The translations under genes were made by a program, and so were the position numbers. The notes under the pieces are model-generated. The model was not told the origin of the DNA and searched no databases. It was given only the letters and a program-made list of their open reading frames with translations. Shown here piece by piece: positions 50,943 to 58,902 of a stretch of DNA of 64,000 bases (position 1 is the first letter of the stretch; each line of letters opens with the position of its first letter). This stretch comes from Mycobacterium paraterrae. Lineage in GTDB: Bacteria > Actinomycetota > Actinomycetes > Mycobacteriales > Mycobacteriaceae. Location of the stretch: assembly GCF_022430545.2 (NCBI RefSeq), contig NZ_CP092488.2, forward strand, positions 620,001 through 684,000, written 5' to 3'.

Positions 50943-52084
50943 TCGCTGCTGCCATATACGACGTCGCGATAAGCCTGTTCCAATTCCGCTCCGACAGCGG
51001 CGATACCGAACGCGGACTGGGCCGCTGACCGAGCACGTCGGCCCATTGCCCGCGCACCGGATCGATCGGCGAGCACATCGGAAATGGCTTGCGCGAAGCC
51101 TTCCGGACCGTCGTCGACCACCACACCGCAGCGGTGAGTCTCCACGAAGTCCGCCAGCCCGTTGTCCTGCCGGATGACGACGGGGATACCGAGCATCATC
51201 GCCTCGAGAACCGTCATCGGAAACGGTTCCCGCACGGACGGCAGCACGTAGACAGCTGCGCACGACATCCGGTCACCGGTTCGGTCCGGTTCCACCGCGG
51301 GCTCTCGTCGAATGCGATTCTCGCCGAAGCCTTCCGAGCGCGCCTGCGCGATGATCGCGTCGACACCGGCTTCGGCTCCGGCTGGCGGCCCCACCACGAC
51401 GAAGCGGGCATCCGCCCCCGATCGCAGCAGCGACAGCGCAGCCTGCGCGAACACCTCGGGTCGCTTGCGCTCGTGCAGCCTGGCCAGGAAAAGCACCTCC
51501 GGAAGCGTGTCCAAGGTCCGCACCGTCGGCGCCGTCGGCGTCGGGACCCCGTTCCGCAGTTCGCGGAGCCGAAGTTCGGTCCCGGCTACCTCGAGCAGCT
51601 GTTTGCGTTCGGTCGAGTTCAGGTGAAAATGCGTCGCGGCGGAGCGAAGCAGCTTGACCGTCCACCACCTGTCGATCAACCGCGCGAGTGGATGGTTGCG
51701 CGGTGCGATCATGCCGTGCGTCTGCACGACGTACGGGATGCCCATCCGGTGCAGTCGCGCCGCCACCGGCAGCGTGACCAGGTCGCGCGCGAGGTGGATG
51801 TGCACGATGTCGAACTTGGCTGCGTGCTCATCGATCCAGCGACCGAGTGCCGGTGCATACGTTGGCGCGTGCCCGAACCCCGGCAGCACCCGTCGGGCCG
51901 GAAACAGCCGCGCGGGCACGCCGCCGAGTGCGGTTGGCGGTTCGTCGAATCCCTTGAAGCCAGCGGCGATCGTCGCATCGTGGCCCTGATCGCGCAGTGT
52001 CGAACACAAGTTGACCGCGACCCGGGTCGGTCCGCCGAACGCGCCGTCCGGAGTCACCAACGTCACCACGTGCAGCACTTTCAT
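50939..52084 (-). CDS. GT4-family glycosyltransferase
   Basis: 381 aa from ATG 52084, overlapping the previous gene by ATGA. A GT-B fold: N-terminal VLHVVTLVTPDGAFGGPTRV, and a C-terminal donor site with VYVLPSVREPFPMTVLEAMM (the EPFxxxxxEAM form of the GT4 E-x7-E motif) and PVVIRQDNGLADFVE. It would add a sugar from a nucleotide donor to the lipid-linked repeat unit at the cytoplasmic face. No donor or linkage can be predicted. It is the third gene of the leftward exopolysaccharide operon. Confidence 0.92.
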   Translation of the reverse strand: MKVLHVVTLVTPDGAFGGPTRVAVNLCSTLRDQGHDATIAAGFKGFDEPPTALGGVPARLFPARRVLPGFGHAPTYAPALGRWIDEHAAKFDIVHIHLARDLVTLPVAARLHRMGIPYVVQTHGMIAPRNHPLARLIDRWWTVKLLRSAATHFHLNSTERKQLLEVAGTELRLRELRNGVPTPTAPTVRTLDTLPEVLFLARLHERKRPEVFAQAALSLLRSGADARFVVVGPPAGAEAGVDAIIAQARSEGFGENRIRREPAVEPDRTGDRMSCAAVYVLPSVREPFPMTVLEAMMLGIPVVIRQDNGLADFVETHRCGVVVDDGPEGFAQAISDVLADRSGARAMGRRARSAAQSAFGIAAVGAELEQAYRDVVYGSSE

Positions 52085-53334
52085 CGGTCCGGCACCAGTC
52101 TGGAAGGCGAGTCGGCCAGGTGATGGCACCAGGCGTCGAATCGACCGATTGCCGCGCCGCGATCGAGCGTGCTCTGTGCGTACCGTTTGCCGGCCTCACC
52201 GAACCGCACCGCGTTGGCCTTGTCCCGCGCGACCGTCAGCGCAGCGTCGATCAAGGCTCGAGGATCCGCGGGTGCCACGATCACGCCCGCCCCCGCAGCT
52301 CTGACTTCGGTTGCCGCACCGCTCGATTGATCGGTCGCAGCGACTATTGGCTTTCCGGTGGTGAAGTAGGTGGTGAGTTTGCTTGGCACCGCCATGTCCC
52401 CGACGCCAGGCTTCTCGTTGAGCAGCAGGACATCCGCTGCGTGGAGCAATTCGCGAAACTCTGTGTCCGGCAGCGGCTTGATGAACTCGAGCGCGCCGAC
52501 ACCGCTGCCCTGTTGTTGCAGCACACGCCGCTGGTTGCCGTCACCGAGCAACACGAACCGGATAGTCCCCGGCGAGAGCTCTGACGTCGCCAGGCGGGCG
52601 GCGGCGATGACGTTCTCGAGGCCCTGTTTCGCGCCCATGTTCCCCGCGTGTACGACGACCACTTCGTCGGGACGCCAGCCGTATTGTCGACGGACTTCCA
52701 TCGAGTCGGCCGGAGTCGGGCTGCCTGAAGCGGCGATGTGCGTCCAGTTCCTGATCACGGTCAGCGCACCACTGTCGACACCGGCCTCGTTGAGCACCGG
52801 TACGAAGCGATCGTGGATGACAGACACTCCCGATGCGGCGCGCAACACACGCCCCTCGAATTGCGCCGCCAGCTTGGCTGACCGACCGTGCATCGCGCCC
52901 GTCTCGACGACTCCCTTGCCGTAGAGGTCTTGCACGACGATGCCGACGGGCACGCCGCGTAACCGGGCCGCGGCAACAACACCGGCGGTGGACAGCAGCG
53001 CCGGACTGACCGCGATGACCACCGACGGTCGACCGAACCCGGTGGTCAGCACCGCCCTGGCGAAGCTGGCTTCCATCCTGATCCGTCCGCCGGGCGTGGG
53101 CTTCTCGGGCACGTAATGCTTGAGCCGGTGAATCGTGACGCCGTTGGCGGTTTCGCGGTACGACCGCTGCGAACGGTAACCGTCGTAGATCCGCCATTCC
53201 GGGTAGTGCGGCAGCCCCGTCACGACCTCGACATCATGGCCTTGCGCCGCAAGGCCTTCGGCCATTCCGGTGGTGTAGGGCGCGATGCCCGTCACCTCCG
53301 GGAAGTAGTTGATCCCGACGATCGTGATCTTCAT
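52081..53334 (-). CDS. GT4-family glycosyltransferase, WcaI-like
   Basis: 417 aa from ATG 53334, overlapping the acetyltransferase gene by ATGA. It opens ITIVGINYFPEVTGIAPYTT, the N-terminus of the WcaI group. It has LTVIRNWTHIA and VVVVHAGNMGAKQGLENVIA in the C-terminal lobe. The region VLLLNEKPGVGDMAVPSKLT is the WcaI-type version of the GT4 donor motif. WcaI acts in colanic acid synthesis in E. coli, often on fucose-containing repeats. The rightward arm here includes a GDP-fucose-synthase-like gene. The donor sugar is not certain. Confidence 0.92.
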   Translation of the reverse strand: MKITIVGINYFPEVTGIAPYTTGMAEGLAAQGHDVEVVTGLPHYPEWRIYDGYRSQRSYRETANGVTIHRLKHYVPEKPTPGGRIRMEASFARAVLTTGFGRPSVVIAVSPALLSTAGVVAAARLRGVPVGIVVQDLYGKGVVETGAMHGRSAKLAAQFEGRVLRAASGVSVIHDRFVPVLNEAGVDSGALTVIRNWTHIAASGSPTPADSMEVRRQYGWRPDEVVVVHAGNMGAKQGLENVIAAARLATSELSPGTIRFVLLGDGNQRRVLQQQGSGVGALEFIKPLPDTEFRELLHAADVLLLNEKPGVGDMAVPSKLTTYFTTGKPIVAATDQSSGAATEVRAAGAGVIVAPADPRALIDAALTVARDKANAVRFGEAGKRYAQSTLDRGAAIGRFDAWCHHLADSPSRLVPDR

Positions 53335-53903
53335 GACGCGACCGCCGCGCGTGGCGCCAGAACCGTCGCGCCCTCGACGACGTCGCGGGCGACCAGGGCG
53401 GTAGCACCCACAGTCGCCCCGTCGGCCACCCGAACGCCGCGCAGGATTGTCGCGCGCGTCGCGATCCACACCGAGTCGCCGATCACAATCGGGCCGTTGT
53501 CGAACTCGAAGCTCGGGCTGAACCGGTCGTGGCTGCCCGCGCACAATAGGACACCTTGCGAAATACAGGTATTCGAGCCGATCGTCACCGGCTCGAGGTT
53601 GAGGATCCAGGCCGACTCGCCGATCCACGTGTCGCGCCCGATGTCCAACTTCCACGGCCAGTGGATCTTGACGTCGTGCCGGATCAGGGTGCCCGCCCCG
53701 ATCCGCGCGCCGAAGGCGCGAAGGATGGCTAATCGCAGGCGATTCGGGCACCACCACTGCATGACGACGGACCGCGAGATCAGCATCCACAGCAACTGCA
53801 GCGGCCAGGGCCTACCCTTGCTGTAGTTCTCACCGGTGAACTCGGCCAGTGCGAATCGGCCGCTGGGAGAAACCGGTCGGACCACGTCAATGCGTTGCGT
53901 CAC
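53331..53903 (-). CDS. WcaF-like hexapeptide acetyltransferase
   Basis: 190 aa from GTG 53903 (VTQRIDVVRPVSPSGRFALA); the E. coli homologue WcaF is 182. The frame is open further upstream, but that part is unlike the family. The left-handed beta-helix repeats are evident (DIGRDTWIGESAWI, TIGSNTCISQGVLLCAGSHD, VIGDSVWIATRATILRGV, ATVGATALVARDV). The His of the GSHD turn is the likely catalytic base. It acetylates a sugar in the repeat unit. It is the first main gene of the leftward operon. Its GTG overlaps the stop of a 13-aa leader ORF with a strong ribosome-binding site. Confidence 0.9.
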   Translation of the reverse strand: MTQRIDVVRPVSPSGRFALAEFTGENYSKGRPWPLQLLWMLISRSVVMQWWCPNRLRLAILRAFGARIGAGTLIRHDVKIHWPWKLDIGRDTWIGESAWILNLEPVTIGSNTCISQGVLLCAGSHDRFSPSFEFDNGPIVIGDSVWIATRATILRGVRVADGATVGATALVARDVVEGATVLAPRAAVAS

Positions 53904-53941
53904 AAGGACACCCGCAACGCTCGAGCCGGCGCCGACACCAT
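53900..53941 (-). CDS. 13-aa leader mini-ORF of the exopolysaccharide operon
   Basis: ATG 53941 follows TTCAGGAGGGGCGAC, the best ribosome-binding site in the region. It encodes MVSAPARALRVSL and ends at a TGA overlapping the GTG of the WcaF-like gene (GTGA). The acetyltransferase start itself has little Shine-Dalgarno sequence, so translation of the operon probably enters through this leader. A peptide function is not expected. Confidence 0.5.
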   Translation of the reverse strand: MVSAPARALRVSL

Positions 53942-54227
53942 GTCGCCCCTCCTGAAGAAACGGAGGCCGACCAGCGATCCGCCGCGTATGCAGCGCCGCC
54001 CGGAAGCCCCCGACCGTGGATATACCGATGATGCACTTGGCCGCCACTATACATACTTCTTGGCAGCATGTACATTCCTCAACTAACTAGAAGTATCTTC
54101 ATTCCGTGCAAAGCGTTCGTATGTTCGGTAACTTCTAGTCAGAACAAACCGATGGGCAGCCGGGTGTCTCGGCCGACCGGGCGGACTTTTAAAAATAGGC
54201 GCTAGACCAGCGACAAGGCGGGGAAAA
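53942..54227. promoter_or_regulatory. Divergent promoter/operator region of the exopolysaccharide locus
   Basis: 286 bp between the two arms, AT-rich in its centre. CTAACTAGAAGT (54083-54094) and ACTTCTAGTCAG (54131-54142) form a 12-bp inverted repeat with one mismatch and a 36-bp spacer. ATACTTCT (54053-54060) and AGAAGTAT (54089-54096) form a second, overlapping dyad. So AGAAGT occurs three times. The pattern suggests cooperative binding of one regulator controlling both operons. No regulator gene lies inside the locus. Confidence 0.5.
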
Positions 54228-55562
54228 GTGAGTGCTACTAGATACGACGTCGGGATCGTCGGGCTGGGATATGTCGGGCTGACGCTGGCGACGGTGCTGG
54301 CTGAGACCGGCAAGACGGTCATCGGGATCGAGAAACGACCTGAGGTGGTCGCCAAGACCAACCGTGGCATCCCACATTTTTCTGAAACCGGCCTGGAAGA
54401 CGCGCTGAGCCGGGTTGTCGAGTCCGGAAAGCTGGCCGCCAGTGAGCAATTCCCCGAAGACGCGGTATGCGACACCTACATCATCACCGTCGGGACACCC
54501 CTGTCGGGTACGGGCGTGGCACGGCTGGACATGATTGAAGCCGCGGCCGGCCAGGTCGCCGCGAACATGACCGACGGCGCGCTCGTCGTGCTGCGATCCA
54601 CGGTGAAAATCGGGACCACCCGTGACGTGGTGTCACCGATTCTCGCTGCGTCGGGCAAGCGGTTCGACATCGCGATGTGCCCCGAACGCACGCTGGAGGG
54701 CAATGCCCTGCTCGAGTTGCGAGAACTTCCGCAGATCGTCGGCGCGGACGAGCCGACGTCAGCCGACCGGGCTTCGGCGCTGTTCCGGTCGCTGACCAAC
54801 TCGGTCGTGCAGGTATCCAGCCCGGAGACGGCCGAGATCATCAAGCTGGTCGACAACACCTATCGTGACGTGCAATTCGGCTTCGCCAACGAGGTCGCCC
54901 GGGTCTGCGACGCATACGCCGTCAAGGCTCACGAAGTGATCTCGGCCGGCAAGCTCGGCTACCGGCGCACAAACGTCGCGCTGCCGGGACTGGTCGGGGG
55001 CCCATGCCTGGAAAAGGACCCGCACATCTTGGCGCAGAGCGCGCGCGAGCGCGGCATCGAACTCGAAATCACAAGTGCCAGCAGGCACGTCAACGAGCGC
55101 CAGCCCGCCGAGACGGTGCGGTTCATCGTCGATCAGGTCAACAAGCGAAACCTGGCGGTACCGTTGAAGATCAATATTCTGGGCATGGCATTCAAGGGCG
55201 TTCCCGCGACCGACGACCTACGCGGTTCGATGTCGGTGAAGGTTCTCGACGAGCTCAAAAAGGCCTTCCCGGACTGCAAGATCGGGCTCTACGACCCGGT
55301 CATCGAGCCCGACGAGCTCGCCGCCACCTTCCCCGACGAGCAGGTGTTCGCCCGTGTCGGCGACGCGATCAGCGGCGGCGCCGACGTCGTCGTCATCGCC
55401 AACAACCACCCGGCACTGGGACGTATCTCGCCGCGCACCATGAGCGAATTCATTGAGCCCCAAGGTTTTGTCTTCGACTACTGGAACCACTTCGGACATC
55501 TGCCCGACTCGGAGCTGGGCGACTCCTATTTCGCAGTCGGCAACAGCGGACAGGTGATCTGA
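54228..55562 (+). CDS. Nucleotide-sugar dehydrogenase (UDP-sugar 6-dehydrogenase, WecC/Ugd family)
   Basis: 444 aa from GTG 54228, with GGCGGGGA upstream. The NAD fold starts VGIVGLGYVGLTLATVLAE. The catalytic Cys lies in PGLVGGPCLEKDPHIL (family motif GxCxxKD), with the NTYRDVQFGFANE helix before it. The last third is the UDP-binding domain (INILGMAFKGVPATDDLRGS). Such enzymes oxidise C6 of UDP-glucose, UDP-ManNAc or similar to a uronic acid. The CLEKDP loop is nearer WecC-type (ManNAcA) than Ugd, but substrate is not settled. It overlaps the epimerase gene by one base (TGATG). Confidence 0.92.
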   Translation: MSATRYDVGIVGLGYVGLTLATVLAETGKTVIGIEKRPEVVAKTNRGIPHFSETGLEDALSRVVESGKLAASEQFPEDAVCDTYIITVGTPLSGTGVARLDMIEAAAGQVAANMTDGALVVLRSTVKIGTTRDVVSPILAASGKRFDIAMCPERTLEGNALLELRELPQIVGADEPTSADRASALFRSLTNSVVQVSSPETAEIIKLVDNTYRDVQFGFANEVARVCDAYAVKAHEVISAGKLGYRRTNVALPGLVGGPCLEKDPHILAQSARERGIELEITSASRHVNERQPAETVRFIVDQVNKRNLAVPLKINILGMAFKGVPATDDLRGSMSVKVLDELKKAFPDCKIGLYDPVIEPDELAATFPDEQVFARVGDAISGGADVVVIANNHPALGRISPRTMSEFIEPQGFVFDYWNHFGHLPDSELGDSYFAVGNSGQVI

Positions 55563-56548
55563 TGTCGCAACGTGTGGTGGTCACCGGAGGCACCGGCTTC
55601 ATCGGGTCATACCTGGTGCGGCGGCTGGTACGGGACGGCTGGAATGTCGGGGTCGTTGACACCTCGGTCCGGGGTGACCTCGGTCGGCTGGCCCCGGTCG
55701 CCGACGACATCGAACTCTTCTCATGCGACGTGCGTGACGAGGACAGCCTCGTGCACGCCTTCACCGGTGCCGAGGTCGTCATGCACCTCGCGGCGATCAA
55801 CGGGACCGAAAACTTCTACAAGCATCCGGAGCTGGTGCTCGACGTCGGCATCCGCGGTGCCATCGCAGTGGTCAATGCCGGCCGGAGCGCCGGTGTTCCC
55901 AACTTGGTCGCCGCGTCGAGCGCCGAGGTATATCAGACCCCGGCTGTTGTGCCGACATCCGAGGACATTTCGCTGACGCTGCCGGATAGTCTGAACCCGC
56001 GCTACTCCTACGGCGGGTCAAAAATCGCGACCGAGCTGATCTGTTTCAACTACGCGCAGGAACACTATCGCAGTGTGCAGGTGTTCCGCCCGCACAACGT
56101 GTACGGGCCTGACATGGGCCGAAAGCACGTCATCCCGCAGTTCATCCTGCGGGCCGCAGCCGAATACGACTCGGAACACGGCCTGCCCGTACCGTTCCCG
56201 ATTCAAGGCGACGGCAGCGAGACCCGGGCCTTCTGCTTCGTCGAGGACATCGTCGATGGCATCTTGGCCATGTACGCCCGCGGTGGGCACCGGGAGGTGT
56301 TCCACATCGGCAACGACGAAGAGGTGACGATCGGCGACCTCGCCCGGCGAGTGGGCAAGCAGGTCGGTGTCGAGTTGGACATCCTGCCCGGCGCCGCACC
56401 GGAAGGCGGTACTCCCCGGCGGTGCCCGGACATCTCGAAGATGCGCGCGCTCGGTTACCAACCGGCGGTCAGCCTCGACGAAGGCCTCGAACGCACCGTC
56501 GCCTGGTACCTCGACAACCGCAACGACGTCGCGAACGCGCTGATATGA
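55562..56548 (+). CDS. NAD-dependent nucleotide-sugar epimerase/dehydratase
   Basis: 328 aa. An extended short-chain dehydrogenase: VVVTGGTGFIGSYLVRRL at the N-terminus, VMHLAAINGTENFYKHP, and the catalytic YxxxK as YGGSK with the Ser in AASSAEVYQTP. The segment TRAFCFVEDIVDGILAM is the usual late motif. It may epimerise or decarboxylate the uronic acid made by the preceding enzyme; C-terminal features fit UDP-glucuronate-type epimerases without deciding. It is co-translated with the flanking genes (TGATG and ATGA overlaps). Confidence 0.9.
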   Translation: MSQRVVVTGGTGFIGSYLVRRLVRDGWNVGVVDTSVRGDLGRLAPVADDIELFSCDVRDEDSLVHAFTGAEVVMHLAAINGTENFYKHPELVLDVGIRGAIAVVNAGRSAGVPNLVAASSAEVYQTPAVVPTSEDISLTLPDSLNPRYSYGGSKIATELICFNYAQEHYRSVQVFRPHNVYGPDMGRKHVIPQFILRAAAEYDSEHGLPVPFPIQGDGSETRAFCFVEDIVDGILAMYARGGHREVFHIGNDEEVTIGDLARRVGKQVGVELDILPGAAPEGGTPRRCPDISKMRALGYQPAVSLDEGLERTVAWYLDNRNDVANALI

Positions 56549-57534
56549 CCATGGACAGGGAAGCGCGGATCTACGTTGCGGGCCACCGGGGCATGGTCGG
56601 CTCCGCGATCACCAGAAAATTGATCGACCAGGGCTACCGCGACGTGCTGACCCGCACCCACGCTGAGCTGCCACTCGACGACGCGGTGGCGGTCGAAGAG
56701 TTCTTCGCTGCGCAGCGGCCGCAGTATGTCGTGCTGGCTGCCGCGAAAGTTGGTGGAATACAGGCAAATGCGACACGAGGCGCGGAATTCATTCGCGACA
56801 ACCTGGCGATCCAGACCAATGTGATCGACGCGGCCTATCGCCATGGCGCCCGCAAGTTGCTGTTTCTGGGTTCGAGCTGCATTTATCCCAAGCACGCCGA
56901 GCAGCCCATCGTCGAGGAGGCGTTGCTCACCGGGCCGCTCGAGGAGACCAACCTGCCGTATGCGGTCGCAAAGATCGCCGGGAAGACGATGTGCGACGCC
57001 TACGCCAAACAGTACGGCTTCGGCGCCTTCACCGTAATGCCCTGCAACGTCTACGGGGTCGGCGACAATTTCCACCCCGAGCATTCACACGTGATCGCCG
57101 GCATGATGCGCCGTTTTCATGAGGCCAAGGTGTCAGGCTCGGACCGCGTGACGGTGTGGGGCACCGGCTCGCCACTGCGCGAGCTGATCGACGCCGACGA
57201 CCTTGCGGATGCGTGCGTCTTCCTGCTGCGCCACTACGACGGCGCAGACATGGTCAATGCCGGCTCCGGGCAGGAGATTTCGATCCGCGACCTCGCGCTG
57301 TTGATGAAGTCGGTCGTTGAGTTCGACGGCGACGTGCATTTCGATGCGGGCAAACCGGACGGGACGCCCCGCAAGCTCATGGACAACAGCAAGTTGTCGG
57401 CACTGGGCTGGCGACCGTCGCTGACCGTCGAGGCCGGTATCGCCAAGATGTACCGGTGGTTCGTCGAGTCGGGAACGGCCGCCGAGCTGGAACGGTCTGA
57501 GCTGGTTGGCGCGCGGGGAGGCCGGCGACCGTGA
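56545..57534 (+). CDS. GDP-L-fucose synthase-like epimerase/reductase (WcaG/Fcl family)
   Basis: 329 aa from ATG 56545, overlapping the previous stop (ATGA). IYVAGHRGMVGSAITRKL matches the Fcl N-terminus. The family block FLGSSCIYPKHAEQPI and YAVAKIAGKTMCDAY, with the catalytic Tyr and Lys, is followed by MPCNVYGVGDNFHPEHSHVI. Fcl converts GDP-4-keto-6-deoxymannose to GDP-L-fucose with NADPH. No GDP-mannose dehydratase (gmd) is in the window, so the precursor must come from elsewhere. This supports a 6-deoxyhexose in the polymer. Confidence 0.92.
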   Translation: MTMDREARIYVAGHRGMVGSAITRKLIDQGYRDVLTRTHAELPLDDAVAVEEFFAAQRPQYVVLAAAKVGGIQANATRGAEFIRDNLAIQTNVIDAAYRHGARKLLFLGSSCIYPKHAEQPIVEEALLTGPLEETNLPYAVAKIAGKTMCDAYAKQYGFGAFTVMPCNVYGVGDNFHPEHSHVIAGMMRRFHEAKVSGSDRVTVWGTGSPLRELIDADDLADACVFLLRHYDGADMVNAGSGQEISIRDLALLMKSVVEFDGDVHFDAGKPDGTPRKLMDNSKLSALGWRPSLTVEAGIAKMYRWFVESGTAAELERSELVGARGGRRP

Positions 57535-58295
57535 TTCAGACCCTGTTGTGGTTGTTGCCCGCCTTCCGCCTGAAGAACCGGCTACTGGGTCGCTACGGCC
57601 ACGACATCCATCCCTCCGCTCATCTGGGCCCCAATCTCGTTGTCGGCGTGCGGAAGTTTCAGATCGGCGCCAACGCGGCGATCGGACCCTTCAACGTCAT
57701 CCGCGGGATGGGCCTGGTCCGGATGAGCGAGTACGCGATCATCAACTCGTGGAATTGGATCTCCGCGCACCCGATCTACCAGACGATCGACCCCGAAGCC
57801 GGCACTTTGTTCCTTGGCACCTGCGCGAGGATCGGTAGCCGCAACTACCTGGACAGCTCCGGCACGATCGTGGTCAAGGCCTTCGCCTACGTCGGCGGCA
57901 ACAAATGCGTACTGCAGACGCACGAACCACATTTCGCGACCGACGAGCAGTCGGTGGGACGTATCACCGTCGGCCACCACTCGATGGTCGGCACGCGAGC
58001 GGTCCTACTCAAAGGCGCGGCCCTGCCGGACCAGTCGTTGCTCGCCGCGAATTCGACTCTGGTGAGCGGGAAAAGCGATGGCCATCAAGGCCTGTACGCC
58101 GGCGCACCGGCAGTCTGGCGGAGGCCCGTCGACGGCGAATGGTTCACTCGCAACACCTACACCATGGGCGGACACCTGATTGAAGAACCGATGGGCGTAC
58201 TACCCGAAGACCTCGACCATGACGGTTCGCCGGTGGTCGCCGATCGCACTGTCGTCATCGAGTTGTCCGGCGGACAACGAGCGTCAGGCGAGTAG
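57531..58295 (+). CDS. Left-handed beta-helix acyltransferase
   Basis: 254 aa from GTG 57531, overlapping the fcl-like stop as GTGA. Hexapeptide-repeat sequence occurs through the middle (LGPNLVVGVRKFQIGANAAI, GTIVVKAFAYVGGNKCVLQ, ITVGHHSMVGTRAVLLKGAA). An N-terminal hydrophobic helix (LLWLLPAFRLKNRLLG) may bind it to the membrane. The His in LQTHEPHF or GHHS could be catalytic. The C-terminal ~60 residues are non-repeat. It probably acylates a sugar of the repeat unit and is the last gene of the rightward arm. Confidence 0.85.
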   Translation: MIQTLLWLLPAFRLKNRLLGRYGHDIHPSAHLGPNLVVGVRKFQIGANAAIGPFNVIRGMGLVRMSEYAIINSWNWISAHPIYQTIDPEAGTLFLGTCARIGSRNYLDSSGTIVVKAFAYVGGNKCVLQTHEPHFATDEQSVGRITVGHHSMVGTRAVLLKGAALPDQSLLAANSTLVSGKSDGHQGLYAGAPAVWRRPVDGEWFTRNTYTMGGHLIEEPMGVLPEDLDHDGSPVVADRTVVIELSGGQRASGE

Positions 58296-58319
58296 CAGGG
58301 AACCCGGTCGCTACCACCG

Positions 58320-58901
58320 TCAGCACCGGTCGACGGTCATCGCCTTCACGATCCCGCCGAACTGATACAGGTAGAGGTACTGCCAGTACCACACCGGCAG
58401 GACATACTGTCGCGGAACAGCTTTGGCAGCAATCGATACCCCCGATAAACACCGGCGGAATATCAACCGGGCCCGCGGCAAGTGGTAGCGCCAGGTGACC
58501 AGCACGATCTTCGTCCAATGTCGCTCTCTGACCAACTGCCGCGTCAGCAGCGCTTCGCCGTGGGTGGTCGACGGCTCGGGCCGCACGCAGAGCACCTCCA
58601 CCGATGCGTCGTGGCACACGCGGTTCATCACCTGGTCCGACGACGAGTACGGATTCGACAGCACCACGGTGGATGCGAGCCCGCTGCGGGCCAGAGCGAG
58701 GCCGTAATCCTCCCGTCCGTCATGCTCTCCGCCGAGCACCACGACGGCGTCGGCATGGGACGGCGGGCTGTCGACGGCGTTGCTGAAGATCGCGTAGCCC
58801 GCTACACCGTTCAGGGCCGCGGTCGCGGTGACCGAAGTGGTGATCACGATCCCTGCTCGACGCACACGCCAGAACGCGCCTGTTGCAGCGTTTTTCGACA
58901 C
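58320..58901 (-). CDS. DUF218 (YdcF/SanA-like) membrane-anchored protein
   Basis: 193 aa from GTG 58901, with GGAGG about ten bases upstream and one base after the preceding stop. A single N-terminal membrane helix (AGIVITTSVTATAALNGVAG) precedes a DUF218 domain: ADAVVVLGGEHDGREDYGLA, TVVLSNPYSSSD, and STTHGEALLTRQLVRERHW, ending IVLVTWRYHLPRARLIFRRC. DUF218 proteins act near the envelope and are linked to peptidoglycan barrier and polysaccharide functions. The activity is not known. It is the last gene of the NRPS-FluC-like-GH71 leftward unit. Confidence 0.88.
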   Translation of the reverse strand: MSKNAATGAFWRVRRAGIVITTSVTATAALNGVAGYAIFSNAVDSPPSHADAVVVLGGEHDGREDYGLALARSGLASTVVLSNPYSSSDQVMNRVCHDASVEVLCVRPEPSTTHGEALLTRQLVRERHWTKIVLVTWRYHLPRARLIFRRCLSGVSIAAKAVPRQYVLPVWYWQYLYLYQFGGIVKAMTVDRC

Positions 58902-58902
58902 G

